NCBI GenBank assembly: GCA_029532625.1
Contig: JARFXM010000011.1
Coordinates: 3,671,501 to 3,735,500 of the forward strand
From: Lomentospora prolificans
Taxonomy: Eukaryota > Ascomycota > Sordariomycetes > Microascales > Microascaceae
Reading direction: 5' to 3'
DNA: 64,000 nucleotides
Below the pieces are notes generated by a model. It made no database searches. It saw nothing but the letters and a program-made list of their open reading frames with translations, and was not told where the DNA came from. A program made the position numbers and the translations under genes. Below are positions 22,156 through 33,870 of this stretch, piece after piece (the stretch's first letter is position 1; every line of letters begins with the position of its first letter).

Positions 22156-22726
22156 AACGAGTAGGATGAGCATGTGTTTTGTCTATGTTTATTTATCCCA
22201 TTTCTGCGTACATGTTATGGTCATTGATGACGTTTTCAATGTTTCGTTGATGCGCACCTTGACCAGAGCTCCGGTGGTCTCCCATTCCGGCTCCGGGGGC
22301 CGGGTGGAACAGACAACACGGCCGGCGTCAACGTACTAGACGTTGATCAGATAATGATCAGATAATCAACCACCAGCTCTGACGCAGTAACCTGGCATTA
22401 AAGTGGCATGACGGACAGCGACTTTTCTTCTATTACCTGCATCAGACATCAATTGCTTATGCAAGCGTATTCGTGGTTCCCCCCAGCTTACATTTCAATT
22501 GCATCATCAGGCCGGAAAGTGAGAGGAGTTGGGGCCTCCCACTCGGGGCATTTGGTCAGGAAATCTACTTTCTGTTGCAGAGAAACGAAGCTACCCCTCA
22601 TCCATCACCAAAGCATCTCTCGGTCATCGCATCGCAACCCGACCCCGAGCCTACAGCCTTGAAGACCAAATTTGATTGTCTTGGTAGCCTCAATTGTTAG
22701 CAGTCAAGCTCCAAACGCCCACAACA
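22156..22726. other. Intergenic spacer
   Basis: 3' flank of the oxygenase gene and promoter of the next gene; a duplicated short motif (gatcagataat, twice near 22336-22358) is the only visible structure. Confidence 0.5.
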
Positions 22727-23457
22727 ATGGCACTTCCGCCCAAATTCGCCGCCCACCGAGTCGTCTTCGGCAAGGCCAGCGCGCCACACACCTCCGTCCC
22801 TCCCGCGGCCCACGTCCTCGAAGTGTTTCTTGACTACTGCGTACGTGTCTCCCGCGATCTACCTTGACGATGCACGAAAACCCCAAAAAGTTGCTAATTC
22901 TAATTGGAGGAGAACGCCAGTGCCCCTTTTCCGCCAAAATCTTCAAAACCCTCACGGGCACCGTCTTCCCTCTCATCCGCACCCACCCCGCGTGGTCGTC
23001 CAACCTCCAGGTCATCTTTCGCCAGCAAGTGCAGCCCTGGCACCCGTCCAGCACGCTGATGCACGAGGCCGCCGTGGTGGTCAACCAGCAGGCGCCCGAG
23101 AAATTCTGGGACTTTAGCGAGGCGCTCTTTGCGCGCGCCACCGAGTTCTACGACGTCAACGTGGTCAACGAGACGCGCAACCAGACGTACGCCCGGCTGG
23201 CCAAGATCGCGGGCGGCGCGGGGCTCGACGAGGCCAAGGTGCTAGAGGCTCTGACCATCCCGTCGGAGCCTGTCGAGGGCCACCTGAACGCAGGGAACAA
23301 GGCTACAAACGACTTGAAGCTGCTGGTGAAGATGGCGAGGTTGACCGGGGTGCATGTTAGCCCGACGGTGATTTTTGATGGGGTTGTGCAGAACGACGTG
23401 AGTTCGGGGTGGGGTGAGGAACAATGGACGGAGTGGTTGACCAAGAATGTGGTTTGA
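22727..23457 (+). CDS. DsbA/thioredoxin-fold protein
   Basis: Small thioredoxin-fold protein, possibly a thiol-disulfide oxidoreductase or glutathione-dependent enzyme. Exons are 22727-22840 and 22921-23457, giving 216 aa. The active-site-like segment is assembled exactly at the splice junction: FLDYC from exon 1 and CPFSAK from exon 2. That resembles the DsbA-type CPxx motif after a beta strand, but Ser replaces the second Cys, so a monothiol or glutathionylation-type reaction is more likely than disulfide formation. The fold continues with LQVIFRQQVQPWHPSSTLMHEA, then a helical insertion (EKFWDFSEALFARATEFYD). The cis-Pro strand is HVSPTVIFDG (VSPTV). No signal peptide or targeting sequence is evident, so it is probably cytosolic. 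Related proteins are common in fungi but poorly characterised. Confidence 0.8.
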
Positions 23458-23784
23458 GGGAAGCTGGCTTAGTTTGGAGCAGATACTACTAATGAGAACG
23501 AGTTTTGCTTTCACAAATCATATTATTTCGAATTGTCCAAGAGAATTCCTTACTTCCCATACTTGGTAATTAGAGATCCGGCATAATAGCCAGGCTCCTC
23601 TCCTGCACAGAAGCATGAGCTTTAAAAGGGACAAACAAAACTGCTGCAAGGAGGAAGTGATGTTCGCATGGTCCGTGCACAAGCTCGCTCGAGCACTGGT
23701 CCTCGAGAAACGATTCACCCAAAACTTCACCATCCAGAGTCTCTCATCCATCCAACGTCCAATCTTCACCTCCCCATCATTAAA
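23458..23784. other. Intergenic spacer
   Basis: Short tandem-gene spacer containing the 3' UTR and promoter. No other feature is seen. Confidence 0.5.
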
Positions 23785-24735
23785 ATGTCTTGTTGTAGGG
23801 CTCTCCTGCATAGGGCATCTCATTCGCCCATAAAGCCCTTCTCATCCCTCTACCAAAGACCGTTACGTCCGCTCACCCTCACACACAAAGCCATCGCTTT
23901 CCGCGCCTACTCTCAGACGACCAAGGGTCCTCCTATAAAGCAGACGCAATCCACCATCAGCGCAGTGCGGAATCCAAGGCCGCTGACGCCAAACATTTAC
24001 ACTTCGCCAGACCCGAACAAGAAATACGGTATGTCCCTTCACTCTAATATATTCCGAGGAATACGCACTGAGATAAGAAAAAAAAATAACAAAACACAAC
24101 ATCAGCTTTACCCGAAAAGGTCCTCATCTATCATGCCGGTACCGGCAGGGTCATGTACCTAGCGGTGCTCAAACTCACAACCATCTTCCTATCCGCCCTC
24201 TTTTGCGGCGTCTTCGTGCCATCCTACATAGCCGATGATAAGCCCTGGACGCAATCGGCTGGCCGTAAGTTGAAAATCGTCTTCCCACCAACTCCCCCAC
24301 CCCCGTTGGACCGTCTAACCATCCCCAGTCGCCCTCTGCGGCATCATTCCCTTTGTCTTCGTGGCCTTCACCACCGGCCCCTTCGTCAGCCACATCTCCA
24401 TCCACCTACCCCCGGCCGCTCGCCACTCCCGCACCTCTCTCCAGCGCTTTGTATCCTCTCTCCCTGCCCAGACCCGTCTCGAGTTCACCACTCTCAGCAT
24501 CATCTCCAAGCCCCGTGTGAGCTACTTGACCGCCGGTGACCTGGCTCCCGCGAAGAAGCGCATGGGTATTGTCAACTTTGAGCGTGATACCCTGAGGGAG
24601 AACGCAGCGAGGAAGTGGTGGATGTTTAGGGCCGTGGGTGAATTCAATGTTCAGGGAAGCAATCGGGGTGTGAAGGAGGGATGGATTTGGGAGGCGATTG
24701 CGGACAAGGTGAAGTCTGGTGCGATCAAGGCGTAA
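23785..24735 (+). CDS. Mitochondrial membrane protein, TMEM70/TMEM186-like
   Basis: Probable mitochondrial inner-membrane protein; relatives of TMEM70 help assemble respiratory complexes in animals. Exons are 23785-24028, 24106-24264 and 24329-24735, giving 269 aa. The N-terminus (MSCCRALLHRASHSPIKPFS and onward) is basic and Ser-rich with almost no acidic residues, a good presequence. The core is a TM hairpin: EKVLIYHAGTGRVMYLAVLK leading into a helix ending FVPSYI, and LALCGIIPFVFVAFTTGPFV. A soluble domain follows (TLSIISKPRVSYLTAGDLAPA, GIVNFERDT). The YxxGtgR start of the hairpin and its spacing resemble the TMEM70/DUF1301 group. That assignment is by pattern only and is less certain than the mitochondrial location. 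The gene converges on the CHR gene. Confidence 0.72.
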
Positions 24736-24833
24736 GAGGATGCTGGCCTTTTGAGAAGGGCGCACCTCTTAGTGTAGTACTGTACAATAGCAATGGGCCG
24801 GAGGATGTGGAATGGTTTATCTACTTCGTACTC

Positions 24834-24834
<1 letters not shown>

Positions 24835-24871
<37 letters not shown>
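24835..24871 (+). repeat. Poly(A) tract (37 nt)
   Basis: Uninterrupted run of 37 A between the converging stop codons of the TMEM70-like and CHR genes (99 bp and 55 bp away). It lies in the 3' UTR of one or both. Confidence 0.9.
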
Positions 24872-24873
<2 letters not shown>

Positions 24874-24926
24874 AAATAAAGAACAACCCTGTTCAGTCTT
24901 TCTTTTCCCCTGCGAAGCAACTAGCA

Positions 24927-26759
24927 TCACGCCGACGAAACTCCATAATAAATCATGCCCATGACAGCTCCAACCACAATTGCCGTTGGAGGATTCATTC
25001 CAAACCAGTAGCCTCCAACATAACTCGACGCCGTCACAACAACCCACCAAGGCTCATTCGCCAGGCTCGATCCCTGCTGGAACCCTTCATCGATGTAGCC
25101 AATCTGCCAGAGTCTATACACAGCCGTGTACATCAGCCCAACCGCCGCGGCGTTGACGCCGCGAATGGCAGATTTGACAGCACGCAAGCCACGGATGGAT
25201 CCCCAGACGCCCATAGTCCCGTGCACGATGACGAGGCCGGGGGTGAACAGGCCAATGTATCCAATTACGGCGCCGGCAATAGGAGGGTACCCGAGAGTGA
25301 TGGCGGCGAGGCTGCCCAAGTACACGGCGACGTTGAAGTTGGGACCGGGCATGCTCTGGATGATGGCGACGCCGATGAGGAAATCCCGAGGCCGCACCCA
25401 GCCCTCCGTGACGACGTACTCCCGCAGCAAGGGGATCACCACAGGGCCGCCGCCAAAGATGATTGTGCCGGCGAGGAAGAAGTTGGCAAAGACGTCGTAG
25501 AGGGGCGGCTTCTCCTTGACCACGCCGCGGATGGCCATGATGACAGCGAAGGAGAGGAAGAAGCCGACGATGATGGAGAGGCCGAATTTCCAGGTGAAGT
25601 TGAGACGGCGCTCGGCGGGCACGATGCGGGGCTCCGAGTCCGTGGTGAGGAGCTCGTGGGCTTCGTGCTCCGTCGTCGGGAGGGAGGGCTCTTTGCGGTT
25701 TGTGTCACGGTTGGAGGAGATCGGTCCCGGGTCTACGGAGGACGAGGCTCCGGCAACGGTGGAGGTAGGAGGGCCGAGGTCGTCCAGATCAGTGGTTTGC
25801 GCGGTATTTTCTGGGGTATCTTGGGGGCCATTTTCATTTCCTCTCTTGGCCTTGCGCTTCGCGTATCGTAGCGGGGCATTGATGAATCTCACGATCGCCT
25901 TGACCGGGGTGTGCAGCCATCTAAAATCATACACAACGGTGACTATTCCCGCCACGACCATGACGACGGGAAAATACCAGAGGGCGTTGTAGAGAAGGCC
26001 AGCCGCGGCGCCAAAGAAGACGAGAAGGCGAGTGGGTGTGTCAGTGATGGTCTTTTCGGAGAGCTGCACCCCGGCCAAAGCGATGATGCCCACGGTGGCG
26101 GAGTTGAGGCCGGAGAGGAGGGCGTAGACGGGACGGGGAAGGCCATCACCGATGCTTGACACGCCAATGGACAGACCGTACATGACTACGGCCCCGGGCA
26201 GACTATAGGCTTACTTATCTTAGCGAGGACTGTTTATGAGCGCCGGGGGTTGGGGGTTGGGAGTGGTTTCTGAGGCTACAGCATCATACCTCCAGAGCAA
26301 AAAGCCCAAACAAGCTGATAGGAATCCGTCATGCATCAAGTTGATGCAGTAGAGCATCTTGGTGCTCGCCGGACCGGAACATGCTTGCGTAACGCTAAAG
26401 AGTTCTTGATACTGGTTTTGTGTTAGAAAGAGCGATTGTTGCTAGGAAGTTTATATGAGGGTTAGAGTTATTGATGGGGGAGTTTACAATCTCTTCGTCG
26501 ATCCATTGAGCCTTGGTCACGAATCGAATATAAAACTATTAACGCGTAGACACGAGAGCGTCAGTATACAATAGTCGGACAGACGCTCGCATGGGCCAAC
26601 GAAACGGCATCTTACCTGCTGAAAGTGAACGGTTGGACCGCCGAACGAGGTGATGCCTAAGTGCCAACATTGTCGAAGGGTGTTTTTGAACTGACCCACC
26701 AACTTCCGGGGATACAGGCGATTCCAACGTGGCTTTCGGGCCGTCATAGTGCGTCCCAT
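24927..26759 (-). CDS. Chromate ion transporter (CHR family, bidomain)
   Basis: Plasma-membrane anion carrier of the CHR family; fungal members such as Neurospora CHR-1 affect chromate and sulfate handling. Exons in transcript order are 26759-26616, 26535-26488, 26411-26290 and 26202-24927, giving 529 aa. The three small 5' exons restore the first ChrA domain. It begins with LGITSFGGPTVHFQQ, continues FVTKAQWIDEEI and CSGPASTKMLYCINL, and ends near LPGAVVMYGLSIG. A hydrophilic, Pro/Ser/Glu-rich loop (about 230-300) links to the second ChrA domain, with FFLAGTIIFGGGPVVIPLL, IQSMPGPNFNVAVYLG and PIAGAVIGYIGLFTPGL. About ten membrane segments are apparent. The canonical PGP of the first domain is SGP here. 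ATG 26747 is an alternative start four codons downstream. Confidence 0.9.
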
Positions 26760-28179
26760 GTGGCAATAGAAGTTAAGTACGAAAAACCAAGCATAGATGA
26801 AGGACCCTAATTGATGGGGCCGGAGCAGAATGCAGCAACGGAGACGGTGGTACTCGGTACGGGAGTGGCCAGCTGGGCGGTGTTAATTGGGCGGTGCTTG
26901 GAAACCAAAGCTGGATGGCCTACTACTGGGTTCACCATAGCCAGCAAAGGAAGGAAACATACAGTTCTGCACAAGGTTTCACAAGACTCTAACACCCCGT
27001 ATTCCATCATTCCCGGTGTTGCGCGGAAAAGAAAAATCGGGCCGGTCAATGTGGTTAGTACGGCCCTCGGGGGGGGCTGCTAATTGTCTTCCGTGGCACG
27101 GCCGGAGCGCTGGCTGGCTGAGTGGGGGAACCGGCACGCCATCGGCCCTGCTGGTTGCGTGCGTAGGAGGGAGTAAGAGGGCCTGGCTGGCGTGGTGGGC
27201 GGGTTTTCTTGGCCTGCAGGGCCGGCCTTGGTGCTTAGCCAGCCACACAGACGGGGAGGATCTTGAGACTGAAGCCAAGCCAATATCCTACAGTCACTTT
27301 GGCTGCCATTATCTACTCTCCCAGGGTCGTGCGCGAGGTTTGCCAGCCAGGCTGGGCTAGGCTCTGTTCACCAGATGGATCAATGAGTTCTTCCTGCGCT
27401 GTGCTGCCGGTTGACTCAGAGCTGCCGGTTGGCCAGCGACGGTACCATCACCGAATGCTGGCCAGCGCGCTGATTCGCTTCCAAGCCCCGCACTGATACT
27501 GCCACCACACTTTTTTTAAGAGTCACCCAAGCAAGGTTGGACAGTCAGTCTGACATTTTCTAAAACATACACATCTGCCCATGTCCGGACGGCTGCCCGT
27601 AGATGTAGACCCTCGAGGATAGCAGAGCGATTCGATAGAGAGGAAGCTATTATCGCCGCGGCCTGGCTTCCCCTCACCTCGTCGCTTGACCGCATAATTA
27701 CGTGCAGATCGCGACCTGGCCGTATGAGTAATCAACAACGAACCACCCTAAAACGAACTGCAAAGTGTAATAGTATCTGACTGCCAGCGAGAGATCTCAA
27801 TCTCCATTATTCTCAATCGGACTCGACTCTTCTCGCCCGCGTCGACTTAAGAAATCCACTCTCGTCCCGTTCCGTAGACTTCAATTGATATCGTCCCCCA
27901 GATTCCGTCCCAGATCTAGAATCTCCCACTCCACCAGCTCACCCATCCCGTTTCGCATCGCTGACGCCTCTCATCGTCACCCCAAATGTCCCATCTGCAA
28001 AACATCTCAACCCGCCATCATTTCCAGCCCCGCAACCACCACTCATCGCCCGTCTCATAGCCTAATTATTTTATCCAGCACCACGTAGAGCGAGCTTAGA
28101 ATCCCATTGGAAAACTCAGAAGCATAAACCGGCCCCTTTCCCCCCCCCCCAAATCAACCCCTTCCCCTTCCCGCCAACC
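26760..28179. other. Intergenic region between divergent CHR and F-box genes
   Basis: 1.4 kb holding two promoters. It is rich in GGCTGG/CCAGCC motifs (for example 27109-27120 and 27337-27350). A TGACTCA (Gcn4/AP-1-type) site lies at 27412-27418. A cytosine run precedes the F-box start. No gene is recognised. Confidence 0.5.
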
Positions 28180-29958
28180 ATGGCCAAGCCCCCGTCCTCC
28201 GAGCTCTCCTCCGAGCTCGACGCCTTCCGAAAGCAATGGCTCTCCGAAGTCCAATCCAAGCGGTCCACCACCTCGAGCTCCGCCCACCCGCAAGGTCCCC
28301 ACCCCACTGCCGCCGCCGCGTCCTCGGTGCCCATCTCTAGCGTAACCCGGGCTCCAAAGGGAGCCAAAGCCCCGGCCTCCGCCGTGCACGCCAGCCAGGC
28401 TGACGACGACCACGTGCAGCCGCCCGTCTTTGACGAGCTATTTGGCGATTCCGAGGCTAAGGGCAAGCAGCCGGAGGGACCCGTCGAGAACGCCGATCGG
28501 GAGCTTGTATCGGCGCTAGATCACTTCGAAGCCGCTGTCGTGAGGGAGGCGCAGGGAAATCTCGGCGACAGCTTGAATCTGTACCGCAAGGCCTTCAGGG
28601 TATGTCCAAGGAAATCACGAGCTTCCCTCCCCTTCTCCTTTTTTTCTTCCTTGTCGGATCTTTAGGAAGCTAACCCGCGTCTCTAGATGGATAGCCGCGT
28701 GGACCAAACCTACCGCAAGAAACACTTTAGCGCCCCGGCATCCCGCCCGCCGCAATCCTCCGCGCCCGCCGGTCCCCAACCAGGCTCAGGCCCTCCCAAG
28801 GCCCTTCCCCCAGTCATCCCAGCAGCCGCGCCTTCATCCCAGTCCATCAGCGACCTGATCACCGGCTTCCAAAACCTCGCCATCGTCCCCGCCCCTCCCG
28901 CCATCCAAGGCACCCCCGCCCCGCCCTGCCCCATCAGCGACCTCCCCGAGGAGCTCCTCGTCCACATCTTCCGGGACGTGGCCATCGTCGACGTCGCCGA
29001 CTTCGCCCGCCTCTCCCGTGTCTGCAAGCGCTTCGCCTACCTCGTCGCCACCGAGGAGCGCATCTGGCGCCGCGTGTGCCTCGGCACCGAGTTCGGTTTC
29101 GCCGGCATGCACTACCAGTTCCAGACCGACGTCTACTGGGATCCTTTACCCCCCACCCACCTAGACGATGACGACGAGCCGTGGACGACCAGCGGTGATA
29201 CGCCGCCGCCGGATGGTGCGTCGCTAGATGGCGCACCGCTTTGGCTGAGCCCCGAGGAACGCGCCGAGAGGGCCGCCCGCCGCAAGCAGCAAACGACCCT
29301 CGCCCTGCTCCCCGCATTCTACGCCTCCTCTTGGAAACAAATGTGGCGCAACCGGCCCAGGATCCGCTTCAACGGCTGCTACATCGCCACCGTAAACTAC
29401 ATCCGCTCCGGCATCGCCAACGCAAACCACATCACCTGGAATAGCCCCGTCCACATCGTCACCTACTACCGCTACCTCCGTTTCTTCCGCGACGGCACCG
29501 TCATTAGCGTGCTCACCACTGCCGAACCCGTCGAAGTCGTCCCCTACCTCACAAAGGAGCTCATGGCAACACATCGGGGCGGCGCCGCCCCACATCTGCC
29601 CTCCATCGTCATGCAGCATGCCCTCCCCGGACGGTGGAAGCTCGTCTCTGCGTCGGAGTCGGCGCCGGAGTCGTCCGAGCCGGTCGGCACGACGGCGGCG
29701 GCGGCGGCGGCGGCGGCGGACCAAAATCCTGAGGGAGACCTCGTCATCGAGACGGAGGGCGTCGTGGGCTCAAAGTACATTTATAGGATGGACCTGTCGC
29801 TGCGCAGCGCGGGCAAGGCCGCCGCGAGGAACAATAAACTCATGTGGAGGGGCTTCTACAGCTATAATAAGCTGACGGACGACTGGGCCAAGTTCGAGCT
29901 CAAGAATTACCAACCATTCTTCTTCAGCCGCGTGAAGAGTTATGGATTAGGCGCATGA
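28180..29958 (+). CDS. F-box protein of the FBXO9 / Pof7 / Hrt3 type
   Basis: Substrate receptor of an SCF (Skp1-cullin-F-box) ubiquitin ligase. Exons are 28180-28599 and 28687-29958, giving 563 aa. The N-terminus is Ser/Pro/Ala-rich. A TPR/MIT-like helical pair (about 112-160, ELVSALDHFEAAVVREAQGN and SLNLYRKAFRMD) spans the intron. The F-box is at about 221-268 (ISDLPEELLVHIFRDVAI, LSRVCKRFAYLVATEE). The C-terminal domain has the family signature: SSWKQMWRNRPRIRFNGCYI, VHIVTYYRYLRFFRDGTVIS, and a final MWRGFYSYNKLTDDWAKFEL. This TPR/F-box/beta-domain arrangement matches FBXO9 and its fungal counterparts. A polyalanine tract encoded by a (GCG)n run at about 29690-29718 lies in a loop. The first codon of exon 2 is ATG, but exon 1 belongs to the family fold. 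Confidence 0.9.
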
Positions 29959-31354
29959 GGCTGAGGGTATTAGATCCATTCGAAGCTGGCTGGCTGGCTG
30001 GGATTGCAGCGGCCGAATAGACCATGAGCATATTTGACGTTTTGTTGTCCGAACTTGATCTACCTGCGTATCGGTGGAGCAATGACATTCGAGTACATTG
30101 TCCATACGGTACATGATAGTATCCTCTGAAGAATATGGATAGACGTAGAGGTTCGAAAGTCTCTCATCTGCACTGACTGCTTGAACTTTGAAAAGATTCA
30201 TTATCTACCGAATCCATCCGCCTATGCCATATCCATGCTCCTTGCTATAATCTAACAACTGAGAGGGTCTACAAAGGAAAAAGAAGAAAAAAGACTAAAG
30301 GGAAGAACAAAGATGATTTGTCTACTTTCCACCCTACACCGCTCCGAGAATCCGGTGTTTGGGTAGAAGAGGCTGAGCGTTCACAGGTTTGTATCCTGAA
30401 AAGGCCCGCGCCGTTCTTCTGCCTTCGTACCTACCAGGGAGGATGAGCAGGACCGACTCCGCTATATACCCGCCTCTGCTGTGTGATGCCATACATTAAA
30501 TTAAGGAAATAAACTGACAAATTTGTAATTAGGTAGAAGTATATATCCTCGTGTGAGACATGAAAATACGGACACATGCTCCCAGGAAACAAACTCCAAT
30601 GAGTATTGCGCCGGACAAAAAACGAGGTGAAGACCACAAAAGAAAGGAAGAAAAAAAAAAAAACTATAGCCGGGACGCCCGGCCGTCAAGCCGTATTGGC
30701 GGCCGTGTTCGAAGAGGTTGTCCCAAACATTAGAGTTGAGTAGGTTCTGGAATCGCCGGGTTGATATCATTCAATAGAATTTGTCGGCCGCGATTGCAGC
30801 GCACTCGGAGCCAATGAGCGGCTTGGATAGGTAAGCCGGCCCCCCAGGCAAAAACAGTAGAGTATACGTGAGTCCCCCGGCTAGATGGTGTGCGAGTTAT
30901 ATGTAGTCCGCTCAACGATAATTGTTCGACGCAACGTCGGCGGTAGATATCGACGATTGAGGAGGGAGGGTATTGATTGTGTCTCGAGCGAGCACGGGTA
31001 TTTGCAAATAACGCATTGAAAACTAAAAATGCGAAAACGAAAAAGCCAGCCCCAGTATGAAAACTCCGACGCTAATGAGTGGAAAGATGGCGGCTAAGTG
31101 GCAATCATTCAGAAGCCATGCCAGGGGTGTGTAAATTAAGATTGGATGGATAGGCGAGCGCCATGCCTGGGAGGCCTTTTCACAGAAACCTGGTTCTGCC
31201 TGCGGTCGGTCGGGGATTGCTGCCGCAGGGAGGGATCGGCAGTCGTCCCGAGAGTCACGGCCTGGCTTTATTCTGCTATTGGGGCTCGCTTAAGTTTCCG
31301 CAAATAGCATGCGCATGTGCGTTGGCATGCATTGGCGCTGGCCACCTCATTCCT
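29959..31354. other. Convergent intergenic region
   Basis: 1.4 kb between the F-box gene and the 813-aa protein gene, convergent. It contains a GGCTGGCTGGCTGG run at 29985-30002 and a 13-nt A-tract at 30651-30663. No coding region is supported. Confidence 0.5.
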
Positions 31355-33870
31355 TCACCGGTAGCCCGGGCTGGGGTATCCCGTTGAGTTATGGTAAACG
31401 GAGTGCTGAGAGGCAGAATTTTGGTAGGCGGAGTGCTGGTATGGCGATCGAGGGTGTTGCGTTGAGCCCTGATAAGTCGAGCCCTGGTACGTTGAGCCTT
31501 GATGGGTCGAGGCCGGGCTTTGATGGCCGGGTTGATTTGGTTGACGAACCCTCCTACCATCAAGGAACTTCTTGCTACGGTCTTGGTAATACAAGTTACG
31601 CTCTTGAGTAAGCTTGCGAGCCTCAAACGTCGCCTTCTCATCCTCGTCAAGGGAAAAGGCCTTCTTGAGCCAACCAAAAGCGCTCTTCTTTTTCTTGAGT
31701 CGCTTCTCGCCTCCACCGGCTTGGGAGGTATTAGAATCGTATGTGACTGTGGTAACCTTGCTCAGAGTGCTCGCACCCCCTAGGCGTGAGGGCGCGTTTC
31801 GCGTGTGGCCGGGCTGGAAGCTGTGGCTCATGCCGGGTGGGGTCGGGAAGGCGTTGTACGACGTGTGCGGTCGTTGCTGCAGAGGCGAGTGAGGGCTAGC
31901 CTTGACAGGACGGTATAGCTGTCGGTCGGAGAGGGGGGATGGCACAGTATGATTGAGCATAGGGGGAGATGGCTCAGGAAGAATAGCGGTGCTTGTGCAC
32001 TGTCGCAAGTCATTATCTGACCCGTAAGCCGAGTCAGGGAGATTTGATGGCCTGGAAGATGGCTTGAGAGATGGCTTGGGAGATGGCCGGAGCTGCGGAG
32101 TTGATCGCATGGGTGGCGGGATTTTGATCGACTCAGGTGGATTACCCTTGAGGGAAACTCTCTGGCGGAGAGATGACCGTTTCGGCACACCTGGGGTCGA
32201 CGCAGGCTGCTGTTCGACAGATCCTCTGATCGTCGTCCTCGGGGAAAACGAGTCATTAGATTTCGGCGATAAGGGTTCCGTTGTCACCGGAGGTTTGTAC
32301 TCCTTGACAGCAGGAGATGGGAGTGGTGCGGGAAGTCTAGGTGTGTAAGTTCGAGGTTGCAGAATGTAGAGGGTGCTGTAAGCATCATCTTCCTCGTCAT
32401 TTGCCTCTTCTTTTGGCCCCTCCACAGGCGCTGCCCTGGTTCCTTGCTTCTCTAGTTCGTCTTCTACCTCCGTCCCACCCTCAGCCTGTTTCACATCAAT
32501 ACTCTCGCTATCGCGGTTATGCTCCTCCCGATGGTCGACAGTAGGATTATCGTCTTCGTAGATTGATGGCTCCTCTGAGATTGGGTCTTCTCGGCCTCCA
32601 ATGAACTTTGCGTCTTCGAACGGATTTTCAAGGGCTGGCCCAAGCTTGGCGCTGATCGTCAGACGGTTGAATCGAATCGTATCGACATGGGAAGGGAGAG
32701 TTGTGACCGTTTCATCCACACTATTCGACGACGCTGGGCTCCTTGTAGACATGACGGATGGCGGAGGGCTCGACGCAGGCGACGATTGCTGGCTTGCCCG
32801 AATGCCACTGACACGCGGCATGCTGAAGCGCTCGATCTTGTCCTAGACACGGAGGATATGAGTAAGCATATGACGAAAGACTATCTGTTTCCACCGCTGA
32901 ACGGAAGTGCACCTACCCAGGTCCTTCGGCTGACTTCGCCCGCCTTGCTTTGAATCGTGGCAACAATGGCTTCGAGTTCGGCGGAAATGGCCTTCACTTT
33001 GCTAGCCTGTTGCTGAGAGTCTTTGAAGGCGTTGTACCATCCGTCCGTGTTACCCTTCATCGCCATGTAAATGTCGTCAATGTCCGGTTGCTCTCGTCGT
33101 CTCGGGCTATCCCGTTGCTCGGCGAGATAGCTGATGAAATGCTTCGTAGAGCGGAGGCCTGCGACAAAATCACTCTCGTACTGCTCGACCATAGATGAAG
33201 TTCTGCTGAGGATATGCTCAATCACCTCGTTATTCTGGACAAGTTCGGCACGGTAGTCGCGGTCCTCGAGCAGTTTTTCGAAAACCTCGATGTGTTCCAA
33301 GGGGAGACGTAAATATTCGATACGTTCGCTAAGGTCGGTAGTGGCCTGTTGAAAATCTTCGAGGGCGACTTCGAGAAACTCGTCTATCTCATCAATATGT
33401 CCCTGAATAATGGACACGACCTGATCATCGCTATTTGCCTTGCCATTCAAAAGCAAGTTCATGCCAAATGATATCTGAGACATGAGTTTACATAGCTCAT
33501 GCTGTGTCTGACCCGGCCGGTATCGCCAGAGCATACCGTGCAGCTCCTCTCCCTTCTCTTGAGCAATGAGTCGCTCGCGGCGCGTTTTCGCATCATACTG
33601 GCGAAGTTTGGGCTTGGCTGTACTTGGATTCCTCGTCGCTTCGACGAGGGACTCATTGAAGGCACCTTGCATAGACGGAATCGGGTGCGCATGGGCCGGT
33701 GGTTTAGGGGAGCGGTTCTTAAGCCGTAGCAGCCTTATTTCGGCTTCTGAAGCCGCGGCAGTGCGCGGGGAGGAAGCCGCAGGGGGATCATCAGAAGGGG
33801 GTATCAAGACAATCGGAAGGGCATCTTCGTAGGTGTCCCGTGTGAGGACGGGGAGGTGTGTGGTAGCCAT
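31355..33870 (-). CDS. Uncharacterised protein, helical N-half and disordered C-half
   Basis: I do not recognise a named family. Exons in transcript order are 33870-32917 and 32842-31355, joined at RRTW/DKIERF, giving 813 aa. Residues about 60-330 are strongly helical and acidic. They contain ERLIAQEKGEELHGMLWRYR, HELCKLMSQISFGMNLLLNG, IDEIDEFLEVALEDFQQATT and VFEKLLEDRDYRAELVQNNE, suggestive of a long helical bundle or coiled coil. The C-terminal half is Pro/Ser-rich and probably disordered, with a Lys-rich island (KRLKKKKSAFGWLKKAFSL) that could bind acidic membrane lipid. It ends in a Tyr/Gln/Ser-rich repeat (STYQG x3). The layout resembles fungal cortical or polarity scaffolds, but that is inference. 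The intron has good consensus and both halves stay in frame. Confidence 0.78.
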
